This document shows positions 21,458 through 33,951 of a DNA stretch of 64,000 nt, piece after piece. The stretch's first letter is position 1; each line of letters starts with the position of its first letter. The stretch lies in contig NC_058524.1 in assembly GCF_904849725.1 (NCBI RefSeq), positions 356,001,823 to 356,065,822 on the forward strand. Direction: 5' to 3'. Under the pieces are notes generated by a model, which worked only from the letters and a program-made list of their open reading frames with translations, was not told the origin of the DNA and did no database searches. The DNA comes from Hordeum vulgare subsp. vulgare. Taxonomy: Eukaryota > Streptophyta > Magnoliopsida > Poales > Poaceae. The translations under genes were made by a program, and so were the position numbers.

Positions 21458-24400
21458 TGTCACAACCTGTTTTCACTGCACTTTTACTGTAGTTCAAAAA
21501 TCTGAGTTTATTAAAACTTTTCCAAAATCAATGATGTGAGTACCATGCTTGTCATTGTATGCTTGTATGCTTGATTGTGTATTATCAAAACCATATTTTT
21601 GATAACTTAAATATTGTCAAATCCTTTTTCCTATTTCTGATTATTTCAAAACCCTCCTTTGGCTTGCACTACAAGTCCTTGATAGCAAGGAGTGCTTTCA
21701 CCCAAAGTTTGTGATTTTGTTCTAAAACTATTTTAGTTCATCAAAACCATAAAATAATTATTTTCCTATTTATTTGCATGTCCATTTGTGAGGTCAGAAA
21801 TGATATTCCTATAAAATACTTTTCTGCCTTAGAAAAATCTGAGAAAATTTGGAGATACTCAGAGGACATATATTTTCCATACATAAGATTTTCAACCCTT
21901 ATTTATATTATAAATAATTGAGTAAAACCCTGAAAACCCATTCTGTCTATTTTGACCTTTTGAAATATTTCCAAAGGAAATATTCTCAATAAATTCCTAG
22001 GAAATTCCACTGACCTCCCTAAGCCATATTTGGTGCCCATATAAAGTTTCACGTTGATCCAACGTGGTTAAGGTCACCAGATGATTCCAAAACCCTTTCT
22101 GTCCAGTATGGAGTTATAGCAAGTCTACATATTAAAGTTTAGCCAATGGAGCTAAAACTTTGCATGAGTGCCTAATACCTGAAATGAGGGCTCCATGCTA
22201 AAAATGGTATTTGTGGGACTTGATTTGCCCACACTCCCTTTGGAAGGAACATATTTGGTCATTTAGGAGTGATTTCAAGTTTACATAGCTAAACTTCTCC
22301 AATGGAGCCCAAAATTGGTGTAGCCTCCTGTTTTTGCACTAAACCTACACCTGTTAAGTTACATTGCGAGTGGTGGGGTGCAACCACCCTAAACCACTTG
22401 AGAGCACCTTCTGACACTTGGCAAAACCCCTCTTAACCCCAGCTACGCCCACTCCCTTTCTCCATAACTCCTATATTAGGTGGCCAACATCAATGCCCAA
22501 TTCCACTCAAGAGGATCTTCTCTGGTTCTAAGTAGAAAATCCAAAAACCCCAATCTAAGCTTCAGCCCAAGGCTGACAGCATCTGGTTTCGTCCCCTCCT
22601 TTGACTAGCCGATGCTCCCACGGGATTCAAACGGCTAGGCATCTCCAAGCAAGGGCCCAGGACACGCCAGACGCGTCCAAGGCACGCTAGAGCGCGCCAG
22701 CATGCCGTGGCATGCCAAAGCTGCGCTTTGGGCGAGCTACAAAGAGCAATCGAGGTGGGGGCGACTCCCCCGGCCAGGTCCAGCCTCCCCGCGGTGTCTC
22801 TCCTCTGCCCCGACAACTCCTCTGCATCAGGCAGCCCCAAGGGCCCCTCTTTTCCCGCGCTGAGAGCCAATGCGACGCGTGCCCGCGTGCACCAGTAGCG
22901 TCCAGAGGAAGGTGGCCATGCAGGCACGCCACTCCTCACTTCCCTCTCTCTCATAGTAAACTCGGAGCTCCAAAACCACGTCTTCAGAGTGTGGTTTCAA
23001 CCCCAGCCTCTCTGTGTGATCCCCTGTGCACCATAGTGAAACCACCGGAGCTTCCAGCCTGGTGCACCGTCGCGGGCCTATATAAGGCCACCCCCTCGCT
23101 CCAGCTCACCTCACTCCACTCCACCTAGACCACAATCACCTCCCTAGCCACCCCATTAAGCAAGCAGAGCCTCGGTGCTCGAGATCGACCGAGGCCCTCC
23201 GCCTCGGAGCTCCGGTTGATCTCAGGCTACACGTCGGTTCTCGCATCCCTCTAGCCACCTACACACTCCCCATGACCCCAGGATCAATTCAACTCTCTTC
23301 CACGAGCGATTCCGTGCCCGTAGCCAGCACCTCCACTGTTGACCGAAACCTCTCCACCGCAGCCACCTCATCGTCAGTGAACCGCGACCCCCGTGCCATC
23401 GACTCGACCACCAATAGGTAGGCAACGATGAGTCGTGCCAATTCCCGCCGTTGTTAGGGCTTGAGGACGTCGGTTGCCACACCGGCATATTCCTCCTCCT
23501 CTCTGTCCAGAGGTAGGAGAAGACCCCGACACGTGTGCCCCACCTATCGGTGGCCAATCCTCCTCTCCCTTGCTCCCCGTAGCCGCTGACCGCATGGCCC
23601 TGCGCGTCAGGTTCAAATCTGACGGAGCGCGCGCCTGGGTAGGCTGGCTGGCTGGCCATCTGGGTCGGCCCAGCCCTAGGCCGAGCCAGGCCAGGGCTGA
23701 TGCCCTTTTTCTTTTATTTTAAAACTCTGTTTTAAAATATTTTTATAAAAAGAGTTAACAAGTAAAAATTAATGGTTCTTCCACTATTATTTTTCAAAAA
23801 ATGAGGAGTATTTAATAGATCTGTTAGAATTTTTTTAGGACAACTTATTTGTTTGAAAATAATTATAAATGCTATTTGGAATAGTTTTGCTTCTATTAAA
23901 TTGCTTCAAAAATATTCCTTTCACTAAAACGAGAGACGCATATTTTCGGAATAACAATAAGGATTTATCAGAATTAAACAACATTTTTAAAAGTGACTTT
24001 GTGATATATTTTGGAGTGAGATACTTATTTCTTTTTATTTATTACGACGATAGAAACCCCGTTTGACGAAGGAGTTGGACTTGAAGACCCCGAAGACCCC
24101 GGATAGTTAGCTGACCAAGGCAAGCAGCCCTTTGACCGTGTTCGATCATATGTCATGTTGCATTCTAGTAAAGCAAATATTTCTGTTGCATGTGATCATA
24201 AGTATCGGCAAATCATTGAAGTGATGTTACCGATGGCTCCTCCGGAGCACTTGCATTTTGAGCATGAACCTACCACCTATGAGGGTCATGCTAATATCAT
24301 GTTGACAAGTAAAGCTAAGGATAGTAGTAGCATGAGCATGATGATGGTATAAATCAAAGGTTTATGAAAACCCCGTCGTGTGCCACTAATGCCCGAGGGT

Positions 24401-25612
24401 GATGATGAGTTAGGTGGCCACTTTTGGTGAAGTGGTGCACCGGGTATTTGGTGTGTGTATGGCTTTGGAAATGGGATTAGTTTTATGATATGTCGACCGT
24501 CCCAACCTTACATGTGTGACCACATTACCCCTTTATGGGACAGGGATTCGCTGAATACTGTCGTCGGTGCAAGCAAAGAGCCACATTACTAGTGGCGGGA
24601 GTGATGTGTGGTCACTCTCGTGATAGGGTCGTCATAGGTAGGACGACTATGACGTTTTTACATGTTCCGGGCACACCGTTGGTCCCTGCATGGATAATAC
24701 TGTCCATAGTTGATGCTCGTAACACGTACATCATGTGGGCTGGGTACCAATCGAGTGGACCTCTTTGTCTAGTCTCGTAAGGGGAAGGCATTGATCGGGT
24801 ACTTACCTCGAGTATGTTATATACCGCGAGTCGTGGCTGACACAGAAGTTTCTCGGATGTCGTGGGTATAGCGTACAACCTCTGCAGAGTGTAAAACTAT
24901 TCGAATAGCTGTGTCCACGGTCAAGGACAGTTGGGTCGTGCTGCTTAAACTACGTCCAGTTGTTTCCGCATAAACCAAGTGTGTGTGTGTGTTTTATGGT
25001 GTTAATATGAAAGAGTTGATATGACCAAGTTTTGTGACTTGGCATATCGGGTGAACCCAGAGTGTTCAACCCTTATTGGTTATATTGATATCCGTAACCC
25101 ATTCGTCTAAACAACATCTAGCTTATATGGCACTTCCCTTATCATGTTTATTTAAAGTTAAGCTGTTGTCCACCAAACTGCATATTACTTGTTATTCTCC
25201 CAACTGCATTGTTCATATCATGGGCTCTTTGCGAGTACATTCAAAGTACTCACTGGCTTGCCACTGGTTATATTATTAACCAAACATGGAAGGACCGGAC
25301 TTTGGAGAAGAGTATGTCTTCGGAGACGGCCCTGCGAACTTGGACGCTTCCCAGTCAGAATGCATGTTGGTGTAGGCTGATGGCATGGGCACCCGCTTAG
25401 CCCTAAGATTTCCACTAATAGTTTTATCAGTGTGATTTGGCCTTATAGTCCCTACCTTGTGAACTTGACCTTTCGGTCATGTGTTGTAATAATTCAGTAC
25501 CTGGATGTAAGACTCTTAATATTCAGTATCTGTGTGTTCGGTGAGCATTGATCTCTGGGATCACTGAGCACGTTCATTCGGTGATCTCGTCTCATGAGTC
25601 GGTGTCCCCACA
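21458..25612 (+). repeat. 3' LTR of the chromovirus element (4155 bp)
   Basis: Starts TGTCACAACC and ends GTGTCCCCACA. It holds an AT-rich first kilobase, a TATA box at about 23079-23086 (CTATATAAGG), a GC-rich transcribed-looking stretch, and then the part shared with 13698-15794. No protein-coding gene is supported inside it. Confidence 0.88.
23079..23086 (+). promoter_or_regulatory. Putative TATA box of the chromovirus LTR
   Basis: GGCCTATATAAGGCCAC in the middle of the LTR is a strong plant TATA context. The equivalent region is missing from the truncated 5' LTR, so the 5' copy has no visible core promoter. Confidence 0.6.
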
Positions 25613-26545
25613 CTCGTGCGTGGGATTTCTAGGATACTTTGGGCTATCTCGAGGTTGAGGTTTTCCAATAGGAATGTGAGGAGATCACGGGTTTCCCTGA
25701 TTGAGGTCATTCTGATGCAGCATGTGGTAGTTTGTGATGGACTAGTTGGAGCACCCCTGTAGGGTTAAATCTTACGGAAATCCATGCTCGCGATTATGTG
25801 GCAAAGTTGGAAACTTTGTTTGACACGTGGTTCTAGATAACTTGAAATAAACATAATTAGAACTTTCCAACTGTTTGCGAAACCGTGACTGTCTCTTCTC
25901 GTGAGTTCTATATCCAGAAGAGGACACGGTGGGGTTATGTTTGATGTAAGTAGGTGTTCAAGATCATTCATTTTAATCATCATTAGTTCCCGTCCTAATA
26001 TGCGTAGATCATCCCCCTCTTATTCTTGTACTCGTAAGTTGCCACCTCAAATAAATTCTTAGTCGCTTGCTTCAGCCATACCTCACCCATTAAGCTTTGC
26101 TAGTCTTGATACCTTTGGAAATGAGATTGTTGAGTCCCATGTGCCTCATAGATTACTACAACACCAATTGCAGGTACAGGTAAAGAGATACTTTGACGTG
26201 AGCGTGCTGATTGTTCTATTTGGAGTTTCTTCTTCTTCTTATTCTTCATCGATCTAGGATGGGTTCCACGCTGGCAGCCAGGGATAGCAAGGATGGACGT
26301 CGTTCTTTTATCGTTTATTTTCGTCCATAGTCGTACCCTACTCTTCTTCATGGTGATTGAATATGTTGATGTATTGACGTGATCTTGATGTACCTTGTGG
26401 CGAGTGTAAGTCAATTCCATATACTCATCTCCTCAGTACATGTACTTGTAAGGACATCCATTCTGACAAAATGACGAGATGCGCTTCTATCCCAGTCGAG
26501 GCCCTCGCGCCAAAATAAGGATAGGATCGCATCTTGGACGTTACA
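25613..26545 (+). repeat. 5' LTR remnant of a LARD-like element
   Basis: Aligns with 55261-56137 (shared GGATACTTTGGGCTATCTC near the start) and ends ...GACGTTACA before a primer-binding site. Only the last ~930 bp remain; the rest was separated by the chromovirus insertion and is not found in the window. Confidence 0.85.
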
Positions 26546-26548
26546 AGT

Positions 26549-26560
26549 TGTTATCAGAGC
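26549..26560 (+). other. Primer-binding site (degenerate tRNA-iMet)
   Basis: TGTTATCAGAGC has one mismatch to TGGTATCAGAGC and lies three bases after the LTR end. Confidence 0.75.
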
Positions 26561-29345
26561 AGTACCAACCTAGGATCTCCCTTGATTGATCGAACTTGTC
26601 CGAGACGAGTCTAGTGAAAAACTGCTTTGAATCTAGTTATATATCGAAGAGTAGGATTCATTTTTCTCCGCTTCTATGTTTTGGTGAGGAATCTTGATGT
26701 AAGAATTTTAATTCTACTCCTCTTCTCACTCCAATATTTCTAGGATCACGTGGGTATTTTTGGAATCTATATGATGTCAATGTGACGGAGTTCTGTCTTG
26801 GTGCCTCCTGTCTGACTTGAATTCTTTCATGGAGTGGAGCTCCAGGGGATTATTAAGCACATCGTTATCATTCAGATTTCTTAGTAACTTCGGACGGAGG
26901 ATGTTCGAAATTGATTCAATACTAGTAGTGGCGAGAGGAGTCCGGCATCCTCAGTACTGGTGGAGAGCATATGAATGTACTGCCATACGTAGTATTGTTG
27001 TGATTATGAGGGTCTAAGATGGATGAGTTTCCGAGATCTCTGGTTATGTGTTGACGGATGTGATACACTAGACGGGTACTGTTATTTCTAGGAGTTGAGT
27101 GATGGATTTTACTCCTTGTATCTGTGGACCCGATTGCATAACCAGAAAATTTTGCGAGTTCTTAGGTGGGAATTCAAGTAGTTACCTATAGGACAATCTT
27201 CCAACAGATGCATGATGTGAGATTGGGGTTCGACATCTAGTGGATTCTTTTGTTCACGGTCGTTTTTACAGAGGACAGTCTCGATATATGTCATCAGTAT
27301 GCTTCGACAAGCAGTGTAGTTTGCTATGCCTAGGAAGCATACTCGAGCGCCATTTCAATATGACAACCCAATGTATGATTGAGCCCGTGTGAACCTTACC
27401 ATGAAAATATCGAGCAAAATCTCTATCATGAATATGTTCTGGCTTGTTACGTAAGCCATCCTTTGTTTTGTTGGAGTATGGTAATTCGAGTTGCTTTGAT
27501 ATGAAGTGGTGAATTAATATCTTTCCAAGAGGTGTTCTCATATTTGTATGGGAGTGCTAATTCTTTTGCTCAATCAAATTATCTTATCAATTCTAGTTCA
27601 CCCGGAGTGCTTCTTTTCAAGTTAATTTAATTCTCTCCAATTTTTGCAAGATCAATCCCTCATTTCTTTCCGGAGTTTGTCTCATATGTCCCAAGTTGTC
27701 TTTTTTCCCCGCCCTCCCGCCCATTTCTGCAGATATTAGATTTCATCCAAGTGCATTTCTTTCATGATGCTTCCGCTATCCTCTCTTCTGTATTCTATCC
27801 GGTGATTCATTGTGAAGATTCTCAAGAGTTTCTAGTTCGTCATGCTTCATTCTTGTTTTGTTCTTCGGTGCATTCAATTCAAGCTATCCGTCTTCATCAT
27901 ATCCTTTTCATCCTATAAATTCTTTCCCATGCTCGAGATTCTATCAAGTCTTTCTTGTTTTTCATCTCTCTCTATTCTATCCGGAGTGGTGAAGATATCT
28001 CAGAAGTTTCTTGTTTTCAATCCTTCCAATTATTTCAAGGTGCTCGCCTCATCAAGTTTTCATTTGTACCGGTGCAATATATCTTGTTTAATGAATTGTT
28101 TCAACAGTGGTTTCTTTGAGTGGCCCCATAACCCACAGGTTTTCGAAAGATCTTATCTGGCTATTCTAATCTTTCCCGAAGATCTCTAATTCTTTCAAGT
28201 GTGAGGTAAGTATGTATTCCATCAGTCATATTCCTTCTCCAAGATCGCTAAATAAATTTTATTTTTTGGCTCAACCTTTCCTTGTTCATTATACTGGAGT
28301 GTCTCGGCATTTCTTGATGGTGTTCTCGTCTTCATTCTCAGCTTGGAAGAATGAAGAAGTGGGTTTCTTAAATCTTTCTCCTTTCTTTTGAAGATTTTCA
28401 TTTTAGCTTGTGTGTCTCTCTCAATTGGTTTCGTTCATGAGTAATTTCTTCCGTATCTAACTTGTGCATTTCAGAGTTGTTTTCATTTCTTGATCCCTCA
28501 AAAGCCATCATTTCAGAAGATTGCTTCATTCTCAACTTTTAGCTTTTGTTCTCAAATTCTTCTCAACTGTTGTCTCTTCGTTTGTCTCTGAACTAGTTCG
28601 GTCCCTCATTCAAAGTTTTATGTTAGGCGGCTCAAGATCTCTTTATTCTCATGTATTCCATCATTCAGAATATCCCCATATGTTCTAAATTCTTCAGGTT
28701 GATCATGATCTCTTCCTTCTCATGTATCTTCATTCGTTCATGGTATTTCCATTCATTTGTGAATTCTTATCGGTGGCTTGTTCAAGCATTCTCTAATTGA
28801 ATCGTGCTCTCTTGGTCCTCATGTAGCCCAGCTCATTTGTGTTATCCTCTTTCATTCCAAATTCTTACCGGTGGTTCTTTCAATATTTTTTCTAGTTTGT
28901 GCTCATATCTCTTTCCAATATTTTCAAGAAGAATAAGTGGCATGCTAAATCCATTGCATGTCATCAATTTATCTTGATGAAGGATAAACATAACATAAAT
29001 TCTTATTCTTGTTTCATCAAGATGATTTCAATTCTTCATCTGGGTGGCATGATATCAAATTCTTTATTCCAAGTGATTCATCTTTTATTTTTCCGGAGTT
29101 CCAAGTCTTTCTCAAGTATCTCTTGTGAAGCTTCATCTAAATCTTGGAAAGGTTAATCTTATTATGTTCAACCTTCAATTCTTTTCTATCATCCTTTGAT
29201 TCCGGAGTCCTTCCTAGTGGTTCCTCATGGTTGTTCTTCAGGGTTTCAATTCCTTCTCAATCTATTCTTCAAGATTCTTGTTAGAGAGCTCAAGTTTCTT
29301 TTCTCTTGCGTTTCAAGTGCTATTCTTCCTCCTTTACCCTTTGTG
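26561..29345 (+). other. Non-coding interior of the LARD-like element (left part)
   Basis: About 2.8 kb, pyrimidine-rich on the plus strand, full of TTC/TCTT runs and phrases such as TTCTTACCGGTGG. No domain-bearing ORF is present; open frames here (for example 27842-28189) are Phe/Ser/Leu-rich composition artefacts. Confidence 0.6.
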
Positions 29346-29350
29346 GTGGT
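29346..29350. repeat. Target-site duplication GTGGT (left)
   Basis: GTGGT precedes the LTR start at 29351 and recurs exactly at 51284-51288 after the 3' LTR. The nested element between them is therefore one insertion of 21.9 kb including the CACTA. Confidence 0.93.
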
Positions 29351-31014
29351 TGATACGTCCCAAATGTATCTACAATTTCTGCTTGTTCCATGATCTTTTG
29401 GGTGACATTGTTATACGTTTTACTACACTTTTATATCATTTTACACCTATTTGTACTAACCTATTAACTTAGTGCACCCAGTGCCAGTTTCTGTCTGCTG
29501 ATGTCTTTTTTGCAGGGGCTTTAACCCAATTTTCTGAAGCCCGAAAAATTCCAGGAAAAATATATAAAAAAATCAGCGAAATAGAAGCTTCCATATCTCT
29601 GAAGATGGGCCACAGGGGGGGGTCAGGGGTCTCCCAGGCGACCTACTGGCGTGGCCAGGCCCTAGGACACACGAGGAGGCCGCCTGGGTGCGCCCCACCT
29701 CCTCCGATGCCCTCCTTTGGCCTATATTTAGTCCTCTAAGATGAAACATTTACACAACTTCCAGAATCACGAATTTATCCATCGTTCTGCCGCCGCAGCG
29801 CTTCTGAGATCGGGAGCGTCACGAGACCTCTTCCCGGCACATTGCCAGTGGGAGGATTGACCTCCGGGAGCTTCTTCACCGCCATGGACGCTTCCCCGAC
29901 ATGCCGTGAGTAGTCCTCCTTGGACCATGGGTCCATGACCAGTAGCTATATGATGTCTTCTCTCCAATCTTGTGCTTCAATGGTTAGTCCTTGTGAATTT
30001 CCCTACATGATCAAGGCATCTATGTAATTCTCTTGCTATTGCTATGCTCGGTTTGTTGGGATCCGATGGATTATGAGATTATGTTCATATTGTTATGAGT
30101 TATATATTTGATTATCCTTTTATATTATGTTCCTTAGTGATTCATGCATGTTCTCCGTTGCTATTTATTGCTTTGGCCGAGTAGTAGATTGTAACTCCAA
30201 GAGGGAGCGTTATGCATGATTGTGGGTTCATGCCCCTCGATGTCTAGCTTGAGTGACAGAAACATGAGACTAGGGGATGTCTTGTTGCCACTAGGGAGAA
30301 AACAACGGTGCTTGTGACCACGGTTGCAAGGATTGTTTACCTTACGCATAGTTCTTTAATGCAGTTGTCCGTTGCTTTGAGTTTACACTTTGGGTGGGGC
30401 TCCAAACTTAATACCAGAGAGATTTTCTGGATAGATATCTCAAGGTGGATGATTAATAAGTAGATGAAGATGAATGAACGGTCTACTTGTATTAGCATAC
30501 TGTCCATTACTATTAAACCTCTAACTATCAAGTAGCATAATTAGCATAGCGGTGCGTTCATAATTCTGTCAATTGCCCAACTGTGATTTGTTTACCCAAG
30601 CATAGTTGTTTATTGTCTTTTCGGAGAGAGACATCACTAGTGAACATCATGTGACTCCGGTCCATATCACCATCATTGTTTACACCTCCATCATTTACCA
30701 TTTTCATTTACTTTTCCGTTGCAATCACTATCACTTTTCCCGCTTGGGTTTTGATCCTTTGTAAACTACAAGGCTGGAGAGATTGATAACCTCTCTGTAC
30801 TCATTGGGAGCAAAGTTATATGTTGTGTGTGCAGGTCCACGTATTCTGCTAGCGCCAGGGTGCAAGACACCTACTTGTTGAGCCTAGGAGTCCTCTTGGA
30901 TAAAATAAACCTTACAGTCTCTGTGCGAGGGAAAACTTGCTGCTGACTACATCTCAACCTCCCACTTGGAGTAACCAATGGGGTGCGAGAAGTATATACG
31001 TCATCTTGTCATCA
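29351..31014 (+). repeat. 5' LTR (1664 bp) of the gag-protease element
   Basis: Starts TGATACGTCCCAAATG and ends GTCATCTTGTCATCA, and matches the split 3' LTR and 57777-59433 (reverse). Confidence 0.92.
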
Positions 31015-31026
31015 AGCAAAGTTTTC

Positions 31027-31044
31027 TGGCGACGTTGCTGGGGA
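31027..31044 (+). other. Primer-binding site (tRNA-Asp type)
   Basis: TGGCGACGTTGCTGGGGA has two mismatches to the TGGCGCCGTTGCCGGGGA consensus of Athila-like elements. Confidence 0.8.
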
Positions 31045-31190
31045 CTCCAATCTTCAAGATAGGGGAGTTGCATGCTATCCTTTATCTTTGCATCTTAGTC
31101 TTGTTAGTTTGCTTTTTAGTTTTTGCTTTAGAGTCTTATACCAAAAACCACAAAAATTTAGTTGCTTTGTTCTTGCTTGTTGCTGCTGCT

Positions 31191-32315
31191 ATGTGTTCCA
31201 CTGAGAACACCAAGTTGTGTGACTTCACTAGTCACAACAACAATGACTTTATCTGCACTCCTATTGCTGCTCCCGCTACTGGAGCCATGTCCTATGAGAT
31301 TAAACCTGCTTTAGTGAACCTTGTTATGAAAGATCAATTCTCCGGTGCTGGAGATGATGCTGCCTTGCACTTGAACAATTTTGTTGAGCTCTGTGATATG
31401 CAAAATTATAAAGAAGTAGATGGTGATATTGTTAAAGAACAACTTAAGCTCTTTCCTTTCTCTTTGAGAGGAGGAGCTAAAGTGTGGCTTCAATCTTTTC
31501 CTAGGAATAGCATAGATTCTTGGGATAAGTGCAAAGATGCTTTTACTCGGAAGTATTACCCGCTTGCTAAGATTATCCAGTTGAGGAGTAACATTATGAA
31601 TTTTAGACAATTGGATAATGAACATGTTGCTCGAGCTTGGGAACGTATGAAATCTCTTGTTTAGAATTTCCCTACTCATGGTTCGACTACTTGGATGGTT
31701 GTCCAAACTTTTTATGCAGGATTAACCTTTACCTCGCGGAATCTGTTAGACTCGGCTGCGGGAGGAACCTTTATTTCAACTACACTTGGTGCTACCACAA
31801 AGCTATTGGATGTGATGATGAAAAATTATTCACAATGGCACACTAAGAGAGCTCCAACAGGTAGGAAGGTAAACTCTATTGAGGAGATCTCCTCCCTTAA
31901 TGATAAGGTTGACATGATCATGACTCTACTTACTAAGCAAGCTCCTATGGATCCTAATTATGTTCCTTTAAATTCTTTGGTTGCTCAAGAGAGACAACAA
32001 TTTGATGTTAATTTTATCTCTAGGAACAACTTTAACAATAATGCTTCTAGGAGTAATTTTGGTAGCAATCCTAGACCGTTCCCATTCAACAACTATGGGA
32101 ACAACAACAATTATCCTAGCACCAAAAACTCCACTTCTGAATTAGAGAGCATGCTTAAAGATTTTATAACTTCTCAAAAAGCCTTCAACAAGAGTGTAGA
32201 AGAGAAACTAGAAAAATTAGATATTTTCTCTTTGAAGGTGTACAACATAGACCATGATGTAGAGATGCTTAAAATTAGAACTTCCCCCTTGAGGAAAGGA
32301 ACACCACACCCATGA
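31191..32315 (+). pseudogene. gag of the Athila-like element (one nonsense codon)
   Basis: The chosen start is the ATG at 31191 (MCSTENTKLCDF); an upstream in-frame ATG at 30978 lies in the LTR. The central text is a retrotransposon gag domain (LHLNNFVELCDMQNY, SLRGGAKVWLQSFP, WDKCKDAFTRKYYP). The frame is cut by TAG at 31662-31664, where the copy on the minus strand near 63850 has Lys. It continues in the same frame to 32315, with an Asn-rich segment (NNFNNNASRSNFGSN) and a heptad-like C-terminus (FNKSVEEKLEKLD). A one-base loss in a C run near 32285, relative to the other copy, ends the frame. Gag would assemble particles and bind RNA; this copy is inactive. Confidence 0.85.
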
Positions 32316-33242
32316 ATGCTATCCAATTCCAAATTAATGAGAACATAAGAATGCTAAGCAAACATAAAGAGAGATGGTCTAGAGAAAAAGAAGAGGAAGA
32401 GTGAATTAAGATCCTTCCTACACATAGTACCATTGCTACTATACAAGTTGTTGAGGATCTCAACACTTTTAGCACCCATCGCACTCATAGTCCCAATGGA
32501 CCTATTAATGGTGATGTTAATACCTCAACTATAGGACAAGAAGGTCCTTTGAACTTAGAGACTACAAAAAGAATGAGCTTAGATGACATCACTACCACTT
32601 TAATATGGTAGTAACCTTGATTTTGACAATTGTTGTCTTTCCGAAGTTATCACCTTTTTGCAAAGAAGGCCTAAAGACCCCCACACTTTTACACTCAATA
32701 TTGCCTTCAACGGGCATATTACCAATGCTCTTATCAAAGCTAGGGAGGAGAAGCTCAAGCTACAGACTTCTATTCCTAGAAAACTACAAGATGGTTGGGA
32801 TCCTATGGTCAAAGTTAAATTGAATAATATCTCTTGCTTTGCGTTGTATGATGTTGGAGCTAGTGCCTCCGTTATGCCCAAAAGAATGTATGATATGCTG
32901 GATTGGAAACCTTATGATCCATGTTCTTTTGGTGTTTGTCTTGGTCATTCTTCCATAAAGAAACCTTTAGGGAGAATTGATGATGTGCTTATTGTTGTCA
33001 ATGATAATTACATGCCCGTTGATTTTCTTATTATGGACATTGAATGTGATCCTTCATGTCCAATTATTTTGGGACGTCCTTTTCTCCGCACTTTTGGTGC
33101 TATTATTGACATGAAAGAGGGAATTATTAAATTCAAATTTCCTCTTAAAAATGGAATGGAACACTTCCCTCGAAATAAGATTAAGTTACCTTATGAGTCC
33201 GTTACTCGGGCAAGTTATTCTTTTGGAGTTGATAACACTTGA
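32316..33242 (+). pseudogene. Retropepsin-like protease segment, end of gag-pro
   Basis: After a disturbed linker (32316-32657) the frame reopens at 32658 in the same register as gag. The aspartic protease domain shows ALYDVGASASVMP at the active site (D-x-G-A-S) and IILGRPFL further on. The coding part ends ...SYSFGVDNT, stop at 33240-33242. In autonomous Athila-like elements reverse transcriptase would follow; here a hairpin and non-coding sequence follow. The protease would cleave gag. Linker frameshifts make this copy non-functional. Confidence 0.85.
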
Positions 33243-33284
33243 TCTTCTTGCATTATGCCTAGCTCAAAGGAATAAAAGAAAGCG

Positions 33285-33308
33285 CTTGTTGGGAGGCAAA
33301 CCAATTTG
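33285..33308 (+). other. Conserved post-stop motif (weakened hairpin)
   Basis: CTTGTTGGGAGGCAA is identical to 7698-7712; the 3' arm (ACCAATTTG) has decayed, leaving a TTGG/CCAA core stem. Confidence 0.6.
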
Positions 33309-33871
33309 TTTTTACTTGCTTTTGTAGTGGTATTGATGCTTGTTATTACTGTAGCAACACCATTGTACCTTTATTTTTAAACTTTGTGCCAGGTTATAGC
33401 CTCCGATTGCAAGCAAGTTCAAAAATTGTGATAAGCTGTCCAGAAACAAATTTTGTCTGCTTGACGGAACAAATCGCCAAAAATCACCAGATCATCTTTT
33501 TGATTTTAATGTATTTGACCGCATGCTCTATATAATTGCCTTTCTGGCATCTGTTCTGAGTTTTTTGATTTGCGTTGCAGAAGTGCCCCGAATAAATTAT
33601 TTACTACATGTTCTGTTTTTATTGATTCTGCCATGTTTTGCATTTTCATTGTTTTGTGAATCCTAAGCTTACTTTTTATTTGCAAAAACCTTTTGGAAAT
33701 CATGAGAAGTAGTAGCTTTTCATGAAAATCTTTATTTCCAGCAGGTAATGAATTATTTTATTGAGGGTACCAACCACTCTAATCAGCTTATGATTTGTTT
33801 CGTATGAAGGGTGTTTTCAAGTATGCGATGCGAGATGATGGAAGAAGATACAGGAGTGTCAAGCGCTCAAG

Positions 33872-33951
33872 CTTGGGGATTCCCCCATGCACCCAAGAAA
33901 TATTCAAGGAGACTCAAGCATCTAAGCTAGGGGATGCCCCCAGGCATCCCC
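33872..33951 (+). other. Pair of GGGGATGCC hairpins
   Basis: CTTGGG...CCCAAG at 33872-33897, then a perfect stem GGGGATGCC, loop CCCA, GGCATCCCC at 33930-33951. Confidence 0.75.

Larger units (their letters stand above)
13698..25612 (+). mobile_element. Chromovirus-type Gypsy LTR retrotransposon with truncated 5' LTR
   Basis: Plus-strand element with 5' LTR remnant 13698-15794, tRNA-iMet primer-binding site, gag, protease, reverse transcriptase, RNase H, integrase and a C-terminal chromodomain, then a polypurine tract and a 4155-bp 3' LTR ending at 25612. Very long LTRs, iMet priming and a chromodomain fit the Tekay-like chromoviruses of grasses; the exact family is not assigned. The LTR copies differ visibly and the polyprotein has many stops, so the element is old. 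Its 3' LTR abuts sequence matching the LTR at 55261 onward, so it inserted into that element's 5' LTR. Confidence 0.88.

Noticed and set aside
22562..23722. Overlapping frames on both strands in the chromovirus LTR
   Set aside because: GC-rich LTR sequence with frames on both strands; the part shared with the truncated 5' LTR does not preserve them.
27842..28189. 115-codon hydrophobic frame in the LARD interior
   Set aside because: Phe/Ser/Leu-rich translation of a pyrimidine-rich non-coding region; no motif, and neighbouring frames look the same.
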